Below, piece by piece: positions 25,362 through 37,370 of a stretch of DNA of 64,000 nt (its first letter is position 1; each line of letters opens with the position of its first letter). Source of the stretch: Augochlora pura. Lineage: Eukaryota; Arthropoda; Insecta; Hymenoptera; Halictidae. Below the pieces are notes generated by a model. That model ran no database searches, was not told the origin of the DNA, and saw only the letters and a program-made list of their open reading frames with translations. A program made the position numbers and the translations under genes. The DNA lies in assembly GCF_028453695.1 (NCBI RefSeq), contig NC_135777.1, forward strand, positions 20,263,714 through 20,327,713. Direction: 5' to 3'.

Positions 25362-26483
25362 CGAAGTTCTATGCAAATGGCGTCGCGGAGACCCACGACT
25401 TATTCCCGGTAATGAATATTTTAATTCGATTATTCAGACGAGAACTGGCGAGCACGGGCGACCGACAATGAACAGCGCGGCGAACGGTAGCGTCGGATCA
25501 TTCATCATCGATTCGATTGCTCCACAGACGTCTGGTCCCATTAGAAACCGTGAATCACTTATTAACGAGCCTTCGTTCTAGATTCCTACATTCACTTGAT
25601 CTCCATTCCCGCGTCACCGGGCCAATCGACCGCATTTCCTCTCGTTATCTGCCCATTAAAAATGTGTCTTCCCTAAAACATTCAGCCCAGGGACGTAACA
25701 CTGCCTTTACAGGGTCTCTGGGCCCTTTTGTCCTCGATATTTGAACATCATAAATGGTACGAAATTCTATCAATTTTCTTTATAAGATCGCATAAAAGAC
25801 TCGAAAAGACAGCCTATTATTTTTCACGTAACTGCAATTAAAAAAATGTTTGCATACCTATTCGGTAAAATAATATTTCGTCCAGCAACTCGAAAAGCCT
25901 CGACCCGTTCGACTCGACATTTCAAAAAGTTATTGCCTTTTAAGAGACGCTCGAACGGTTCCAGCCATCGGTGGTACAAATTTCCATAAATGATTGAAAT
26001 CCTCGCCGGAAGATCGTGCCCGGAATACCACCGCGCGGCGACGCGATCTTTCTGTAGTTGAAAAATCAAGAGAAAGGTTTCCCTTTTTTTCACCGTGTTC
26101 CCCAAGCGAACTGTGACCAAGAGGGATAAGACAAGTTTTGACGGAGCGAACGTCAGCCGACCGGCGGGGAGGGACCGCAAGCCGGTCGTGAGTGTTGACC
26201 GTCCAGGCGTTGCTAAAGTTTGCGGAGAATTTGGAATTCCATGTGGCTGGTTTCGACACGGTCGTTCGAGCGATCCCCCGGCTGGAACGAGGTGGCTGCG
26301 TGCAGGAAAACACTCGGAGCGGTGGCCGGCGGGGGCCTCGGGAACGAACAATTATCGGTAGATCCGTGAGCTGGAATAAATTTCGACCGGTAGTCGTGTC
26401 CCTCTCCCTCCCCCTCCCCCCTCCGCCCTCCGCCCTCCTCCCCGCCGGCCGGTGCTGCCGGTGGTTCGTGATCGTCGTAGAAA
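25356..26483. other. GC-rich noncoding stretch
   Basis: Mixed to GC-rich, with a brief AT-rich dip at 25740-25860. It ends in a strong pyrimidine tract (about 26400-26445, CCCTCCGCCCTCC-type) before the small ORFs. The opposite-strand frame 25824-26351 has no recognised domain. Confidence 0.5.
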
Positions 26484-26613
26484 ATGAGCAGTTCCGTGAA
26501 TTCCGGCGTCGTCCCGGTGTGGCTGCAAGCCAGCCTAGCAGGCGGACGCGTAAATTAAGATGTACGCCGTGTGTCGTAAGCGCATGTTCGTAAAGTGTCG
26601 TGTTAAGTGGTAA
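26484..26613 (+). other. Two adjacent candidate small ORFs
   Basis: ORF 1 (26484-26558) encodes 24 residues beginning MSSSVNSGVVPVWLQASLAG. Its ATG is preceded by AAA, a good insect initiation context. ORF 2 starts one base after the stop of ORF 1 (26560-26613) and encodes 17 residues beginning MYAVCRKRMF. A long pyrimidine-rich leader lies upstream. Unlike most frames here ORF 1 is not low-complexity, which makes an upstream ORF or a micropeptide possible. ORFs this short are expected by chance. I do not recognise the peptide. Confidence 0.2.
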
Positions 26614-27356
26614 TTTTATAATATTCTAACGGGACGGACCGCGAGCACTATTTACCATGGCCGGTCGGACCCGGAGGAGACGCGGCCCACTACCGTTACG
26701 GTGTAACGCGTTCCAACCCGGTGGTTACAAAACTGTTAACCGTCAAGAATCTGCCGGCGACTCCTTGTAATGGCCTACGCAAATTGGAACCTTATGAAAC
26801 ATCAATCAGAACGCGGCGGCGACGGGCATCAATGATATACCGGGGCTCGATCCGCGAGGCGATTTTCACCGCGGAGCGAAGCGTATCGTCGCCTTTCCGC
26901 CACGCCTCTCGACAATTTTCGTGTCCCAGGCCCCTCTAACACCGAATCCGCGTTTTCCTGGTAAGAGAAAGTCGCCCGGACTATTTATTTGTTGCGGACG
27001 CTTGTAGATTATATGCAATTACGCTATCGCTTGCGAACGCACCGACACAAGCGTGTGCGAAATAATATGCAAAACCGTTTCGGAGTCAAACGTCCAGGCA
27101 ACTTTTATGATAGACGCAACTTCCCAGTTGAAGAAAGTTAAACTGGTCGATAAGATCTTGCTACGTTTTCTTGCGCCGACGCGTTCGTTACTTCTTTCTT
27201 GTTTTTAGAAGTTTCGTTTTACGATTACCAGGTTATTTAGAATTCAGATTGGCGGAACAGTTTCCTGGTGGATATCGTAGTCGACGGTTAGTCAGGAATC
27301 TTGATAAAGCAGATCTTTCGATCGCCACAACTTTTTCTTTCTCTCATTACGTTATG
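26614..27356. other. Noncoding stretch
   Basis: GC-rich to about 27000 then mixed. No repeat, RNA gene or supported frame was seen. Confidence 0.5.
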
Positions 27357-27587
27357 TTAACCCTTTACGGGACAGCGTAACTTTCAGGTCGCATGTTAAT
27401 GCGCCGACATTTTACAAAATAATATTTCCACACTATAACATATACAACTTAATTATAAAAGGTCCCTGAGATAACAAATGACAATATTGATGACAGTTGG
27501 TAGCACCATCAAAATATCAAAGTAAATGCATTGCAAGTTATCTGCAGATTGATATTTAAGAAAAAAAATCGGCTCACAGGGAGTTAA
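27357..27587. mobile_element. Possible TTAA-flanked element, diverged ends
   Basis: The left end is TTAA then CCCTTTACGGGACAGCG (27357-27377). The proposed right end is CGGCTCACAGGGAG then TTAA (27570-27587). The ends agree only in the terminal TTAACYCY pattern, so the pairing is uncertain. The interior is AT-rich. A further TTAACC at 27763 precedes a palindrome GCAGATATCTGC (27774-27785) and may be another damaged end. Confidence 0.3.
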
Positions 27588-30581
27588 CATTTACGGATCA
27601 CTAAAAAGTTTTCATAACAATTACAAACTAAATTTAGAAAATTAGTGATTATCATTATACATCCAATAAAACATTATAGAATAAATTCTCAATAAAAACG
27701 TATCTTTGTAATTTCGATAATGATAAATTAAAAAATTTGAAACGTATCAAACCAAACCGATTGTTAACCTATTGCAGATATCTGCTGCAATAATTATTGA
27801 AAATTTTCGAATTATATGTGAATTATTTGTGTCAAGTTGCCGCGCGTTTCCCGAAAGAAAGAGGACGACGGCTCAAACAGTCGGCTCGAGCGCAGGTTCC
27901 GAGCGGGCTCGACAACAATCACGTGTCAGCGCATTAATCATCCGGTTAGCGAGAGCTTCCTCTCGGAGAAAGACGCGTTAACTGGATGATCGGATCGTGC
28001 GGCACAAGGAGGAGGAATCCGCGCTGGCGGCGGATCGAGTCGCAATCTCACGGTGCAACGGTGGGTCCCGGGTATCGCAATCAGCGTTTCAAGAGGGTGA
28101 TAAAATTGCTTCTATGTGTCAGTGGAGCAACGTCGGGCTCTCCTGGTCCCGGGCACACAAAGAGAGAGAGAGGATGACGCGACGGACGCCGCGCCGGGTT
28201 TGATAGGTCGCGCGATAAACCGATCAGATAATTTTCACCGCTTAGATCGAACCTGTCGTGGTCGCCGGGGATCTCGCTTTGTCGTCCGGGGGTTAGAACG
28301 CGTGGGACAACGGAACGGTGGGTCGCCGGTCGGTGGCTAGGCCGTTGCTGCTGTATGAAGACGTAATTGGGACCGGTTGACAGTTTCCGAGCATTCATTT
28401 GACGTGTGACATGATTCAGAAGCGTCCAGCCGTTGTCACATCTTCAATTGCCTCCTCCGTCGGAGCAATCATCGTCCTGCGGCTACGCACGGCCACGCGT
28501 GAATCGTCGCAGACGCGACGATGCGTTCGAGAGCGGTGTCGTCGGGCGAGGAGGTGCCGCGTCTCACTATGGCCGCCTTTGTCCGGCGAGGCCGGCGATT
28601 TCCTTTTCTTATCTGTTGCGCGTCTCGGCGGCTGGCTGTAACGCGATTCGACGCCACGCGAGCGCGAAAATACGACCGTCGGAGCTTTCGCAGCGGAAGT
28701 GCAACAGATAGAACCTGATAGCGGCTGCTTCCTCGGAGCACGAGCCGACGCGCGGCGTACGGAATGCAAACAGGGTCGTTGCCCTCCTTTCTGCCGACGT
28801 TGTCACCCCTTCAACGTTTCACATTTGCGATCTCAAATGTCGCAAAATTATCGTTACGGTGACTCACGGCTGCCGAGCTTTGAACACGAGTGCCAGTCCA
28901 GCCGGCGGAATTTTATGAAAATGCGACATACTTTTAGCCATTTCCGGGGCGAGTGTCGGCGCAGTGGCGACGTGAAGCATTGCTTATCATATTTTAAAAA
29001 TTGCAACGTACAATTTGTTGTGTGCGTAACAAGAGATATTCGTGTTCCCCATTATTTAAGTATCTTATAGATAATCTAGTTCTCTTAAGAATATATTACA
29101 ATATAATATAATTTCTTAATAATAGATGCAACATAGAACACTAGCCAATTAAAAATAGTTTAATAACTCCAATACACCATTTTCAACTCATTAAAGCTAT
29201 TCAAGAGAAATGGAAGTATTTTTATACTTCTTATTTCTTGCAACAGACACAGAACATTTTCATTTAACATAAAGATCTACAGCATAGTTACCATCTAAAT
29301 AACTCAACCATATGAGTATCGTTGTCCATCATAATCTAATGAGAAGATCCTCCGCGATTTTCGCGACGGACAGCTGTCCGCATTCCCGCGTTCGCGTCGG
29401 ACCTCTTTGCACGGGGCGTTGCAGCCCCGGAGCACATAGTTTCAGAAAGTGGCTAAAAACTGGCGATCATATCCGATGATTGCTGGTTCGAATTATTAGC
29501 GATGAATTAATAATTCCCGGTTGTCGCGGCGCGTTCGCAAGCTGCCGAACGTCTTTCCCCGTCGGATCGGCGCGTTCCCCGATTGAAATGTCCGCGACGG
29601 CGGGATGGGGCCGGGCCGACGTTGCCGAAAACCCGGCGAGCGAACCGGAATATTTCAACGCATAATGTCGACCGCTGGGAGCCCTTAATAACACGGTGGC
29701 GGTCTGCGCGCGGTGCCCGTGGATCCAAGGCCGAGATACCAGAAGCTGAAAAGATAATCGTACGACGCGGGCCGCGGGTAGAAAGAAAGTTTCCGCCGGG
29801 ACAGTGATTATGTTAATCGTTACGCCGTTCCAGGTATTGATAACGGTATACTGCGACGCCGGCGTACGAGATCGTGCACCTTGCAGCAGATTATAACCTG
29901 GCTAACTCGATGGTAAATAGAAACCTTACGCGATAACGAGCGACGTGTTTCGTCGGGGAGGCTTCGTATCCGTCAGGTGAATTATCAGCGGACGCGAGCG
30001 GGGCTCGGCGTTCGGCTGTGCCGGATCCGTCGGGCCTTCTCTCCCAGGACATTCCGTAACCTGTTTATCGGAACCGTTTAGTTGGAAGCGGTGATTCTTG
30101 CCGAGTATTAATTGTAATTATACACCGGACGCTAATTGCACGTTATTAGACGGCGGAGTGGCTGGCAAACAAACCTCCTCCGTTCATCCGCGGGCAGCTG
30201 TCTGCCTCCCGAAGTGTGCTAACTCGGGACATCAAGCTGAACCGGTGAACCGGGCTCGTCAACTCCTTTCGCGGGATTTAGAACGTTTCGCGGACGCGTC
30301 CGCGCTTCCGAGTCGACGGCCTCGAGAACTCCTGCTGCCGTTTTGTCTCGTTAACATCGCCGAGCAACGAAAGCCGGCTGGCGCCCTTCGATACTGCTAA
30401 ATAATTGAAGGAGTTGCAACGTGGCAGGCCACGGTTTCGATTTTACTCGAGAAAACTGCTAAATGTGCTCGAGTCTCTTAGCAAAACTGTGTTCCTTTTA
30501 GAAAATTGAATATGGAAAATTTACTTATATTATTACTTGAATATAGATTTAAGTAAACTGGACAAAATGTCTCTTAAATAA
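27588..30581. other. Mixed noncoding block
   Basis: AT-rich to about 27840, GC/CpG-rich 27840-28980, AT-rich 29040-29340, GC-rich 29340-30420. Frames of 90-123 codons in the GC parts lie on both strands over the same DNA (28399-29070) and look like chance. A short GA run lies at 28160-28173. Confidence 0.5.
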
Positions 30582-30910
30582 TTAACCTCTTGCAGCACCT
30601 TTACCCTCGCAACTACAATGCTTAAATGATTTTTGACTGTAATAATTTTTTAGGGGAGGGATAAAATCGATATTTATAGTGTGACTATATTTATTTGAGC
30701 GCTGAAATATTGATAACGAAAGGGCAGGATTTTATTTCGCCTTAAAATGGAATAACATTCATGCCTAAGAAATCATTATTAGAAATCACTCGAGTCAGAC
30801 TTCTTATACTCATCACTCGAGTTATATTTTTAATAATTTTTCTTAATATAAAAATTATTTTGAAACGCGCTGTAAAAATTTTAGTGGTGCCTTAGAGTGC
30901 AAAGGGTTAA
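30582..30910. mobile_element. TTAA-flanked MITE-like element
   Basis: The right end is AGAGTGCAAAGGG then TTAA (30894-30910), preceded by AAAAATTATTTTGAAA and TTTTAGTGGTGCCTT, a close match to the right end of the element ending at 37346. The left end is TTAACCTCTTGCA at 30582, which agrees at 11 of 13 positions with the inverted right end. The interior holds two copies of ATCACTCGAGT near 30786 and 30815. There is no open frame of note. Confidence 0.55.
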
Positions 30911-31619
30911 AATACATATTTATACGTATCGCAAGACCGATTAAATTAAATAAAAAGGCAAAATTCTCAAATATCAGGGCATGATGGAGAGAATTAGGTT
31001 TTATCTCGTCTGAATTAAAATGGAGAATATCGTTCAGCAATCGGTGTAGAATCAAGGGCCAAAGGTCGAGAATACGAGCGGCGTCGACCGCCGCTGAAAA
31101 TTACATTTCTCGTCCGAGATTCGTTGCGTTTCGATTTTCCCGCCGGTAGACGGTACGTGCTGCATAATTGCTGCCCTCGCGTATCTGTTTTTGCAGAAAC
31201 CCGGTATTATTGGATTTTTTTTGATTGATTCGAGCCGCTGTCCATACGGTCGTTGGATCCGCGCGGCGGTCCCGATTTTAGCAATCATAATCACGGCACG
31301 GTTTACCCTGTAATTGTACTTTCGGCACGGATAAATTAAATTACACGGCGATTGATCGGATACTGGCCCCGCCGCTCGCTCGCTCGCTCGCGCGCGCTTC
31401 TCCCTGATAATTTATAACACGAAGATATTTAACCTGTCGAATTCGAGTGTTGCTGTACAACCACGCCGACAGCGTTGTAGTTAATTGTGCAACGGGTATC
31501 GGTTTTTCTCCGGTTCGCTCAAGTGCTAATTACAGGTGAATAATGTGATAAGCAAGTGTACGGAATAAACGCAGGTGGAAATCGGAAGGTGTATATTATG
31601 CAGAGTCGAGAAGCGTTGC
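30911..31619. other. Noncoding stretch with GCTC repeat
   Basis: Mixed composition. (GCTC)n plus CGCG at about 31373-31397. Homeodomain-type ATTA cores and a CAGGTG E-box occur at about 31527-31540. No gene was seen. Confidence 0.5.
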
Positions 31620-31925
31620 TATAGAATTCTGTTCGAATAATATTTCGAATAAATTTGTATTCGATTAGCTAATCTTTATAAGAATAAATTCTTCGAATAA
31701 TATTTCGAATAAAAATTCGGTTCGAATAATATTTCTAATAAAAATTCGTTCGAATAAAATTTCATTCGAATAATATTTCTAATAAAAATTCGTTCGAATA
31801 CAATTTCATTCGAATAATATTTCAAATACATTCTACAAATAAAATGCTATTTTTATTTCAACAAAATATTATTTTTATTTCAACAAAATTTTATTTTGAT
31901 TTCAATAAAATCTTTCACCTCTGAT
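31620..31925. repeat. AT-rich decayed tandem array
   Basis: The motif TTCGAATAATATTTCGAATA with variants AAAAATTCGTTCGAATA recurs irregularly from about 31630 to 31830. A second motif then follows, TTATTTTTATTTCAACAAAA, repeated about three times to 31912. The period is not constant, so this is an old array or a slippage product. It lies next to a palindrome at 31982. Confidence 0.8.
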
Positions 31926-34201
31926 ATCATAAAACAAAGGAAAGAAAGCTGGTAAAGTATAGCTCGAAGTAGAGATATCGGCATGCTAAACTTTTAGCAT
32001 GTTTCTCGAAAGAAGACGGAAAAATAATGCAAACGAGCGACAGGCTAGACAGCTATATATAACCGGCATGCCTCGAAGTAAAATTAGTTTGAATTAATTC
32101 GAACAGTTGGAGGATGCCGGAGTCAGACAATAGTGAAATAACACGGGGGTTGATTTTTACATCCAGCGGATTTGTATTCCTAGGAACGATTTCGCGAAAT
32201 ATGGAATCGCATTGATGCGCATCCTCGAGCCCGCGAGACGCTCGAGGAACGGGATTACGACGAGATATAACTCGATTACAGTGTCTCGAGTATCCTTTAT
32301 ATTTCACTAGCGTGTTTTCTTTTGCCTCCGCTGGAGTACGCTCGCGACGGGTTAATTTTCTCCGGTTCCCGTGCCGTCTCACTCCCTTCGCCCCTCCCAC
32401 CCTTCTCTCACTTTATCTTTCTCTCCACCTCTCTCTACCTCCCTCTTTACCTATCTATATATCTATTTCCACCTCCGCCCTTCTTTCTCTCTCGCCAGCT
32501 TCGCAATTCTCTCGATTCCCAACCCCTTTCGCCTGCACGTGAAATACTCGGCCGAAAGGGAAACCAGTGGAAGAAGTGTAAGATACGAATATTGATACCG
32601 ATACCCGTCTTTGGTGTATTTATGCTACGCCGTCGACCGGATCCGATATCGAGCCGCCCCCCTTTTTTCCTCTCGATGAAAAGGGCGGAATTAACGGAGA
32701 AATATCGGTCAGCCTTGCTCTTGCGCCATTTACTCTGGATGCAGATCAAACGTGGAGTATCAAGCAAAAACATCACGGGCTCGCGAAACCTGTGTTCCAC
32801 CTGCGCCAAAAGGCATCATCGAAAAAGATCACTGGAAACGTCAGCACTCTTTGCTCGCGCACTGTCAAAGGTCATTTATATTTTACCAACACGCCGACGG
32901 AAAATCCACTTCGACGTTATTAACACTCCGCGATCTAGATATATATTACTTAATAATAAATTCGTATTTCGCCTTTTACGATAGAAATTGCGATCTTTCT
33001 GTTTGTTCGATCAGTTCGCAGTCGGTTCAAAACCGATCGGTAGAAAAATGAAGCGAGACCTCGTTCCGGCAACGTTCCCCCACGACGGTCATTCGATAGC
33101 AACGCTGCCCGCCGGGCAAATTTCATTCGACATTCCGTCTGTATCCACGGTAATCCTATTTCATGCGCGATTCGCGGAAGCAGCCGGCGTAGATAAGAAC
33201 ACGATACACGCGGGAGGCAGGTCGGCGCGGCGATTTTAACCGTAAAGTGGCCGATGTAGCGACGATCCAGCGGAGCGTGGGGCCCCTCACGGCACCGAGT
33301 TTCATCCCCCTGAACGGCGTTGTAACCGCGATCGATTCCGCCGGAGCGCGCCGCACGAATTCCGACGACGGCACACCGGCGGCGCCGACTCCACGTTCCT
33401 ACGCGGCATTAATGCACCGAAACGTAGTTACAGTTTGTAACTCTATTTTGAGGGACATGCACGAGGAGGTGGGCCGCGGAGAGAGAGAGAGAGAGAGGGA
33501 GAGAGAGAGAGAGAGGCGGGCGTGCCCCCGCTGTAGCGGCGCGTATCCGTCCGTTCATCCCCTAGACCCCACCCACCCTCTCTCTCTCTCTCTCTCGCAA
33601 TATTCTGCGGCACAGATAACGTTAACGGTTATGACGACGTCGCGGCTGAGCCGGGATGACTGGGACAACATAGACTCTCGAGAGCATAGGGTTCCTCTAT
33701 ATATAATTTGAGAATTACGGACTGCTTTGGGTCCCCACCCCGGCCCGCCCCCTCTTCTCTCCTCGTCGACCCTTCCTCGCAGCTTGCCTCGATTTCTCTC
33801 CTTCCGCACGAAACGCCCGGAACATCTGTGTCGTAATTATTCCGTGCACGCTCTCGAAAGCGCTCGGACCCGGGGTGATCGATCGGCGGGACCCGCTTGT
33901 CGATCGTTTAAAGAGGCTTTCGACGCTGCCGTGGGAGGGGTGGGCGGGCGGGCGGAGTCCCGGACGTTTACGAGAAGATGATCGGTCCGCAGCTACCGGC
34001 GCTCACGGTCCGGGGAAATCGATCTCTCCCGCTCGGACAAATTGAGACAGAGCCGGCTGCTGCAGCGGCTCTGAATCGATTACAGCACCGTCTAATGAGC
34101 CCACCGGTGGAATTGGGTGCCAACGCTAAATCGGGAATGTATCTTGTCCGGCGTACCTACCGCTGCTCGGTAGACGATTTTCGGTCGGCGAGCGCGATTG
34201 T
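31926..34201. other. Mixed noncoding block with CT and GA tracts
   Basis: It contains the palindrome CATGCTAAA-CT-TTTAGCATG (31982-32001), a long pyrimidine tract (about 32380-32515) and a GA run (33481-33516). The 32322-32984 plus frame (220 codons) begins in the pyrimidine tract and has no recognised domain, so I read it as chance. Confidence 0.5.
33481..33516. repeat. (GA)n microsatellite
   Basis: GA run with one GGGA interruption. A (CT)n run of about nine units follows at 33579-33596. The two are complementary and 60 bp apart, so they could pair as a hairpin. Confidence 0.94.
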
Positions 34202-34658
34202 CCGAGAAATTATTTATCGTACACAGATTTTACGAAGCTCTGTATATTCGCGTGGATTAGCTGGTTAACCCTTTGCACTCGAATGGCGACTCGGCGGCGC
34301 CATTAGAATTGTTTTAACGCGTTCGAAAATTATTTTTAAAGATATCGTCGAAGCTTCGATTTAAAGGATTGCTGAAAGTGTAATTGTTACATGGAATCAA
34401 TTTCATATGCAGGGAATGGATTTTGTTATATAGAATGGAAATACTGTGAGTAGAAAAATTATTTTAGATTTGAGGTCGAAGTGGCTTCGAGTGCAAAGGA
34501 TTAAAATTACAATGCAATCACAGTGTCTTACAACGTAATCTATCCTATCGATGTAGCATGTCCCGAAGTTTTAAATAGTCAAGTGAAATAAGTTATAATG
34601 TTATCAAAAATTAAATTAACCCTAAATCACCTTAGCAATAAATTTAGCCGAGGCAAAG
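34202..34658. repeat. Tandem duplication copy 1, interrupted by a TTAA element
   Basis: Starting at CCGAGAAAT (34202), this copy aligns with 34659 onward: the sequence before the insertion (TTTAT, TACACA, then TAGCTGGTTAA) and after it (TTAAAATTACAATGCAATCA, then AAATAAGTTATAA, AATAAATTTAGCC). Without the 236-bp insertion the copy is about 221 bp, equal to the offset between matched positions in the two copies. It is noncoding. Confidence 0.75.
34265..34504. mobile_element. TTAA-flanked piggyBac-like MITE, best copy
   Basis: The left end TTAACCCTTTGCACTCGAA (34265-34283) and right end TTCGAGTGCAAAGGATTAA (34486-34504) are inverted copies with a single mismatch over 19 bp including the TTAA target duplications. 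It is 240 bp, AT-rich inside, with AAAATTATTTTT near both ends in opposite sense and no coding capacity. Known biology: piggyBac-family transposases insert at and duplicate TTAA. Inference: this is a nonautonomous derivative mobilised by such an enzyme. It lies inside tandem copy 1, and copy 2 retains the empty site. Confidence 0.85.
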
Positions 34659-34882
34659 CCAAGAAATCGTTTATTATACACATACAGCTTCGCAGTATGT
34701 ACTTACACGCATGAGCTAGTTAAAATTGTAATGCAATCAGAATTTCTTACAAAATGTAATCCATCTTATCAATGTAATGTATTCCCAAATTTTAAATAGA
34801 CAAGCGAAATAAGTTATAAAGCGATCATAAATCAACTTAGCACTAAATCACCCGAGCAATAAATTTAGCCAAGGTAAAGAGG
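34659..34882. repeat. Tandem duplication copy 2, with empty TTAA site
   Basis: It is diverged from copy 1 but clearly related throughout (CCAAGAAAT at 34659, GAGCTAGTTAAAATTG near 34713-34728, AAATAAGTTATAA near 34807, AATAAATTTAGCC near 34858). At 34720-34723 it has one uninterrupted TTAA where copy 1 carries the 236-bp insertion. No gene. Confidence 0.75.
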
Positions 34883-37099
34883 ATTACACCGAATTCTATT
34901 TAAACACAGCGACCATTACCGAACATTATATGTATATCATCCTATCCGTATTTCATCCGATACATACCGCGTCGCTAATTTGTAGCTAATTCGATCGCCT
35001 AACAATTACGCCGCATAGTTTTATTTTAAGCCGCGGACGCGCACGAATTAGTATCCACGCATGAATTTCGTATCAACGGGGAACGTTTAAAATGTAGCGG
35101 CGGTAACGATTACAAACTGCGTTGCGCGGCCGTTAATTATCAGAGTAATTACCTCAACAGGAATCGTAAATCAGTAACAATTAGCGACCGCGGGTAGCTC
35201 GACAATCGAATAGCTCGTCGTAATTTCGTCGAAATTCGAATTTCGAAAATACAAGGGAAAAAAAAGTCGTAGGAGGAATCAAACGGCGGAGTCGGTTCGA
35301 CAATGAATTATAGGGTAAGGTGCGCGCTCAGCGTGCCGCGGGGTTTTCGAGCACCAATCGTAACAAACAAATGAACTACCGTAAACTCCGATACCCGGTG
35401 GCTGCTAGCAGAGCCAAGCCCGTGATTTATGAAACGCTCGTAATGGCGGCCGTGGGTGTCGTAAATTAAGGAGGCCCCGGCGTCATACGCTTTAATCCGG
35501 CGCTGTCTTCCCATCTGCCGTCGGATCATTGCGCGATGCGTCCACGCACGACAAATTCTTTCCGTCAGATTAATTTCCTAGTGGAAATTAATCACCGCGA
35601 GGGGGCTTGCGGAACGTTCTGCCCGCTCGCTCGCTCGCCCGCTCAGGCGGATTCGGTCCGTTGATCTGCGCGAGTCGCGCGTCCGCCGCGGCGAGACACA
35701 CGGCAACGGCACGGGGAGGGTTCCGAACAAGGGAAAGCCAGAAAAGGGGGTTAGGGGGCGGTCGGAACCCCTCGAAATATTGATTGACATCCGGGTGACA
35801 GATTTCGCTGGCCACACACCCCTTTTTGCCCCCCCTTCCCCCCTCCTCCCCCCCATCGAACTGCAACGTACACCGACGGGAGAGAGCCCCGGGTGCACAC
35901 GGCTCCTTCCACGCGCAGCTCCTTTGTCATGCTGATTTCGCGCCGGCAACGTTGCAACCGGTGCCGCGTGTTCGAATCGAGCGCGACACCGGCCTCCGGT
36001 TTTATCTGAAAACCATCGAACTTCTCCGCTTCTTGTCGCGGCGGATCGCGGCGGGTCGCGGATTGTAAATTTCGAATGCGGACGAATTACGAAGTTTGAT
36101 TGCGAGAGCCCGGCGAGTTTATTACCCCGGGTTTCCGGCGGCGCATAGATTTCCCGGGGCTCCGTGGAAACCGCCCGGCGCAAGTTCAATATTGGACTCG
36201 ATTAAATTTTTTTCTTTTTGATCAACCTTAGAACGAACTGCTCCATTCTTTATGTGTTAATCCGGGCGGGTCTTCTGCCAGGGAACTTGGCTGGCTGATT
36301 ACTTCCACGCGGAGCCTTAATAACGACGCGCCTGTTTGATCTCTTCGCGCACCGTTCGCCGGCCGTTTAACCCCGGGATCGACCGGCGCTCCCGGCTTCG
36401 GTAATGAACGTTTTCTAAGTCGCGCGATCGTGCTATCGATGGTCGCGAACCGAGTCGTCGAACGATTAATTTTTCGGTAGATTTTTCTAATATTCGCGGT
36501 TCCTCCGGATCTAAGTTTCTCAATTTGTATATTATAGAGAAGAGCACTGTCAACCCTCCGTGCGCGATTGCCGAGTTATTTTTACCCATTGAATTTAAGT
36601 CATCATCTATTTACACAATTTTTCCCAATTAAATTAAACTGTTACACTAAAGGTTTATGCAAGTATCGTAAATATGTTTTCGAAAAATTGATGAATGAAA
36701 CTGAAAATCCGAAAATGATAAAAAGTTAATATTGCGCTACCATTGATTTTAATTATATAGCCACACTTTTGTTAATAAAACTACTTAGTTATTGTGAGAA
36801 TTCGTGGTCCGGATTTTCAGTACGTAGCGTGTTCAAAATTGTAGTAACTTGTCAATTTTAAATCCGTGGTTTATACGTTACACTAGTAATTTTATACTCG
36901 CAGCAAGATTGCTCGCCTTGGAAGACGGCTGTTAGGTTGACTAAAACCGCTTCAAAGACGTTTGAGGCGTAATTATAGGGAAACCGAGGAGTATGGAAGC
37001 GTGTCGTGACAAAGCTGATAATAGTCTTAGGACCCGCAGAATAAGCTGGCAGATCCCGAATGATCGATTGAAGGATATATATAAAGAAAAATATGTAAC
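34883..37099. other. Mixed noncoding block
   Basis: AT-rich to about 35080, GC-rich 35290-36200 with a G/C-run region near 35820-35855, AT-rich from 36580. The frame 35578-36189 (minus, 203 codons) overlaps 80-92-codon frames on both strands and has no domain I know. A CAACCCTCCGTGCGCG motif at 36551 resembles a damaged element end but has no partner that I found. Confidence 0.5.
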
Positions 37100-37346
37100 T
37101 TAACCCTCTGCACTCGGAGACATTTTAACCGCAAATTTGAAATCATTTTTCTGGTTCGTGGTATTTCCATTCTATTTAACAAAATAAATTTTTATGCACA
37201 CAAAATTTATTCGTGTGTCTCCTGCCAACAGTTTCACTACTTGACAATTTTTTAAATCTAAACCTTATTGTTGCAAAAATTATTTTGAAATGCAATAGAA
37301 TAATTTTAGTGGTGCCTTGAGTCACCACTCGAGTGCAGAGGGTTAA
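37100..37346. mobile_element. TTAA-flanked piggyBac-like MITE with perfect 17-bp ends
   Basis: TTAACCCTCTGCACTCG (37100-37116) and CGAGTGCAGAGGGTTAA (37330-37346) are perfect inverted copies including TTAA on both sides. It is 247 bp. The right subterminal sequence AAAAATTATTTTGAAA, AATAATTTTAGTGGTGCCTT is shared with the elements ending at 30910 and 9312. No open frame. It is immediately followed by an AT microsatellite. Confidence 0.87.
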
Positions 37347-37370
37347 TATATTATATATATATATATATAA
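37347..37370. repeat. (AT)n microsatellite
   Basis: AT run starting right after the TTAA target copy of the preceding element. Confidence 0.9.

Noticed and set aside
29475..29500. GGTTCGAATTA as a tRNA B-box
   Set aside because: No A-box at tRNA spacing and no stem around it.
32322..32984. 220-codon plus-strand frame
   Set aside because: It starts inside a CT-rich tract and continues without a recognisable domain. Expected by chance in a window of this size.
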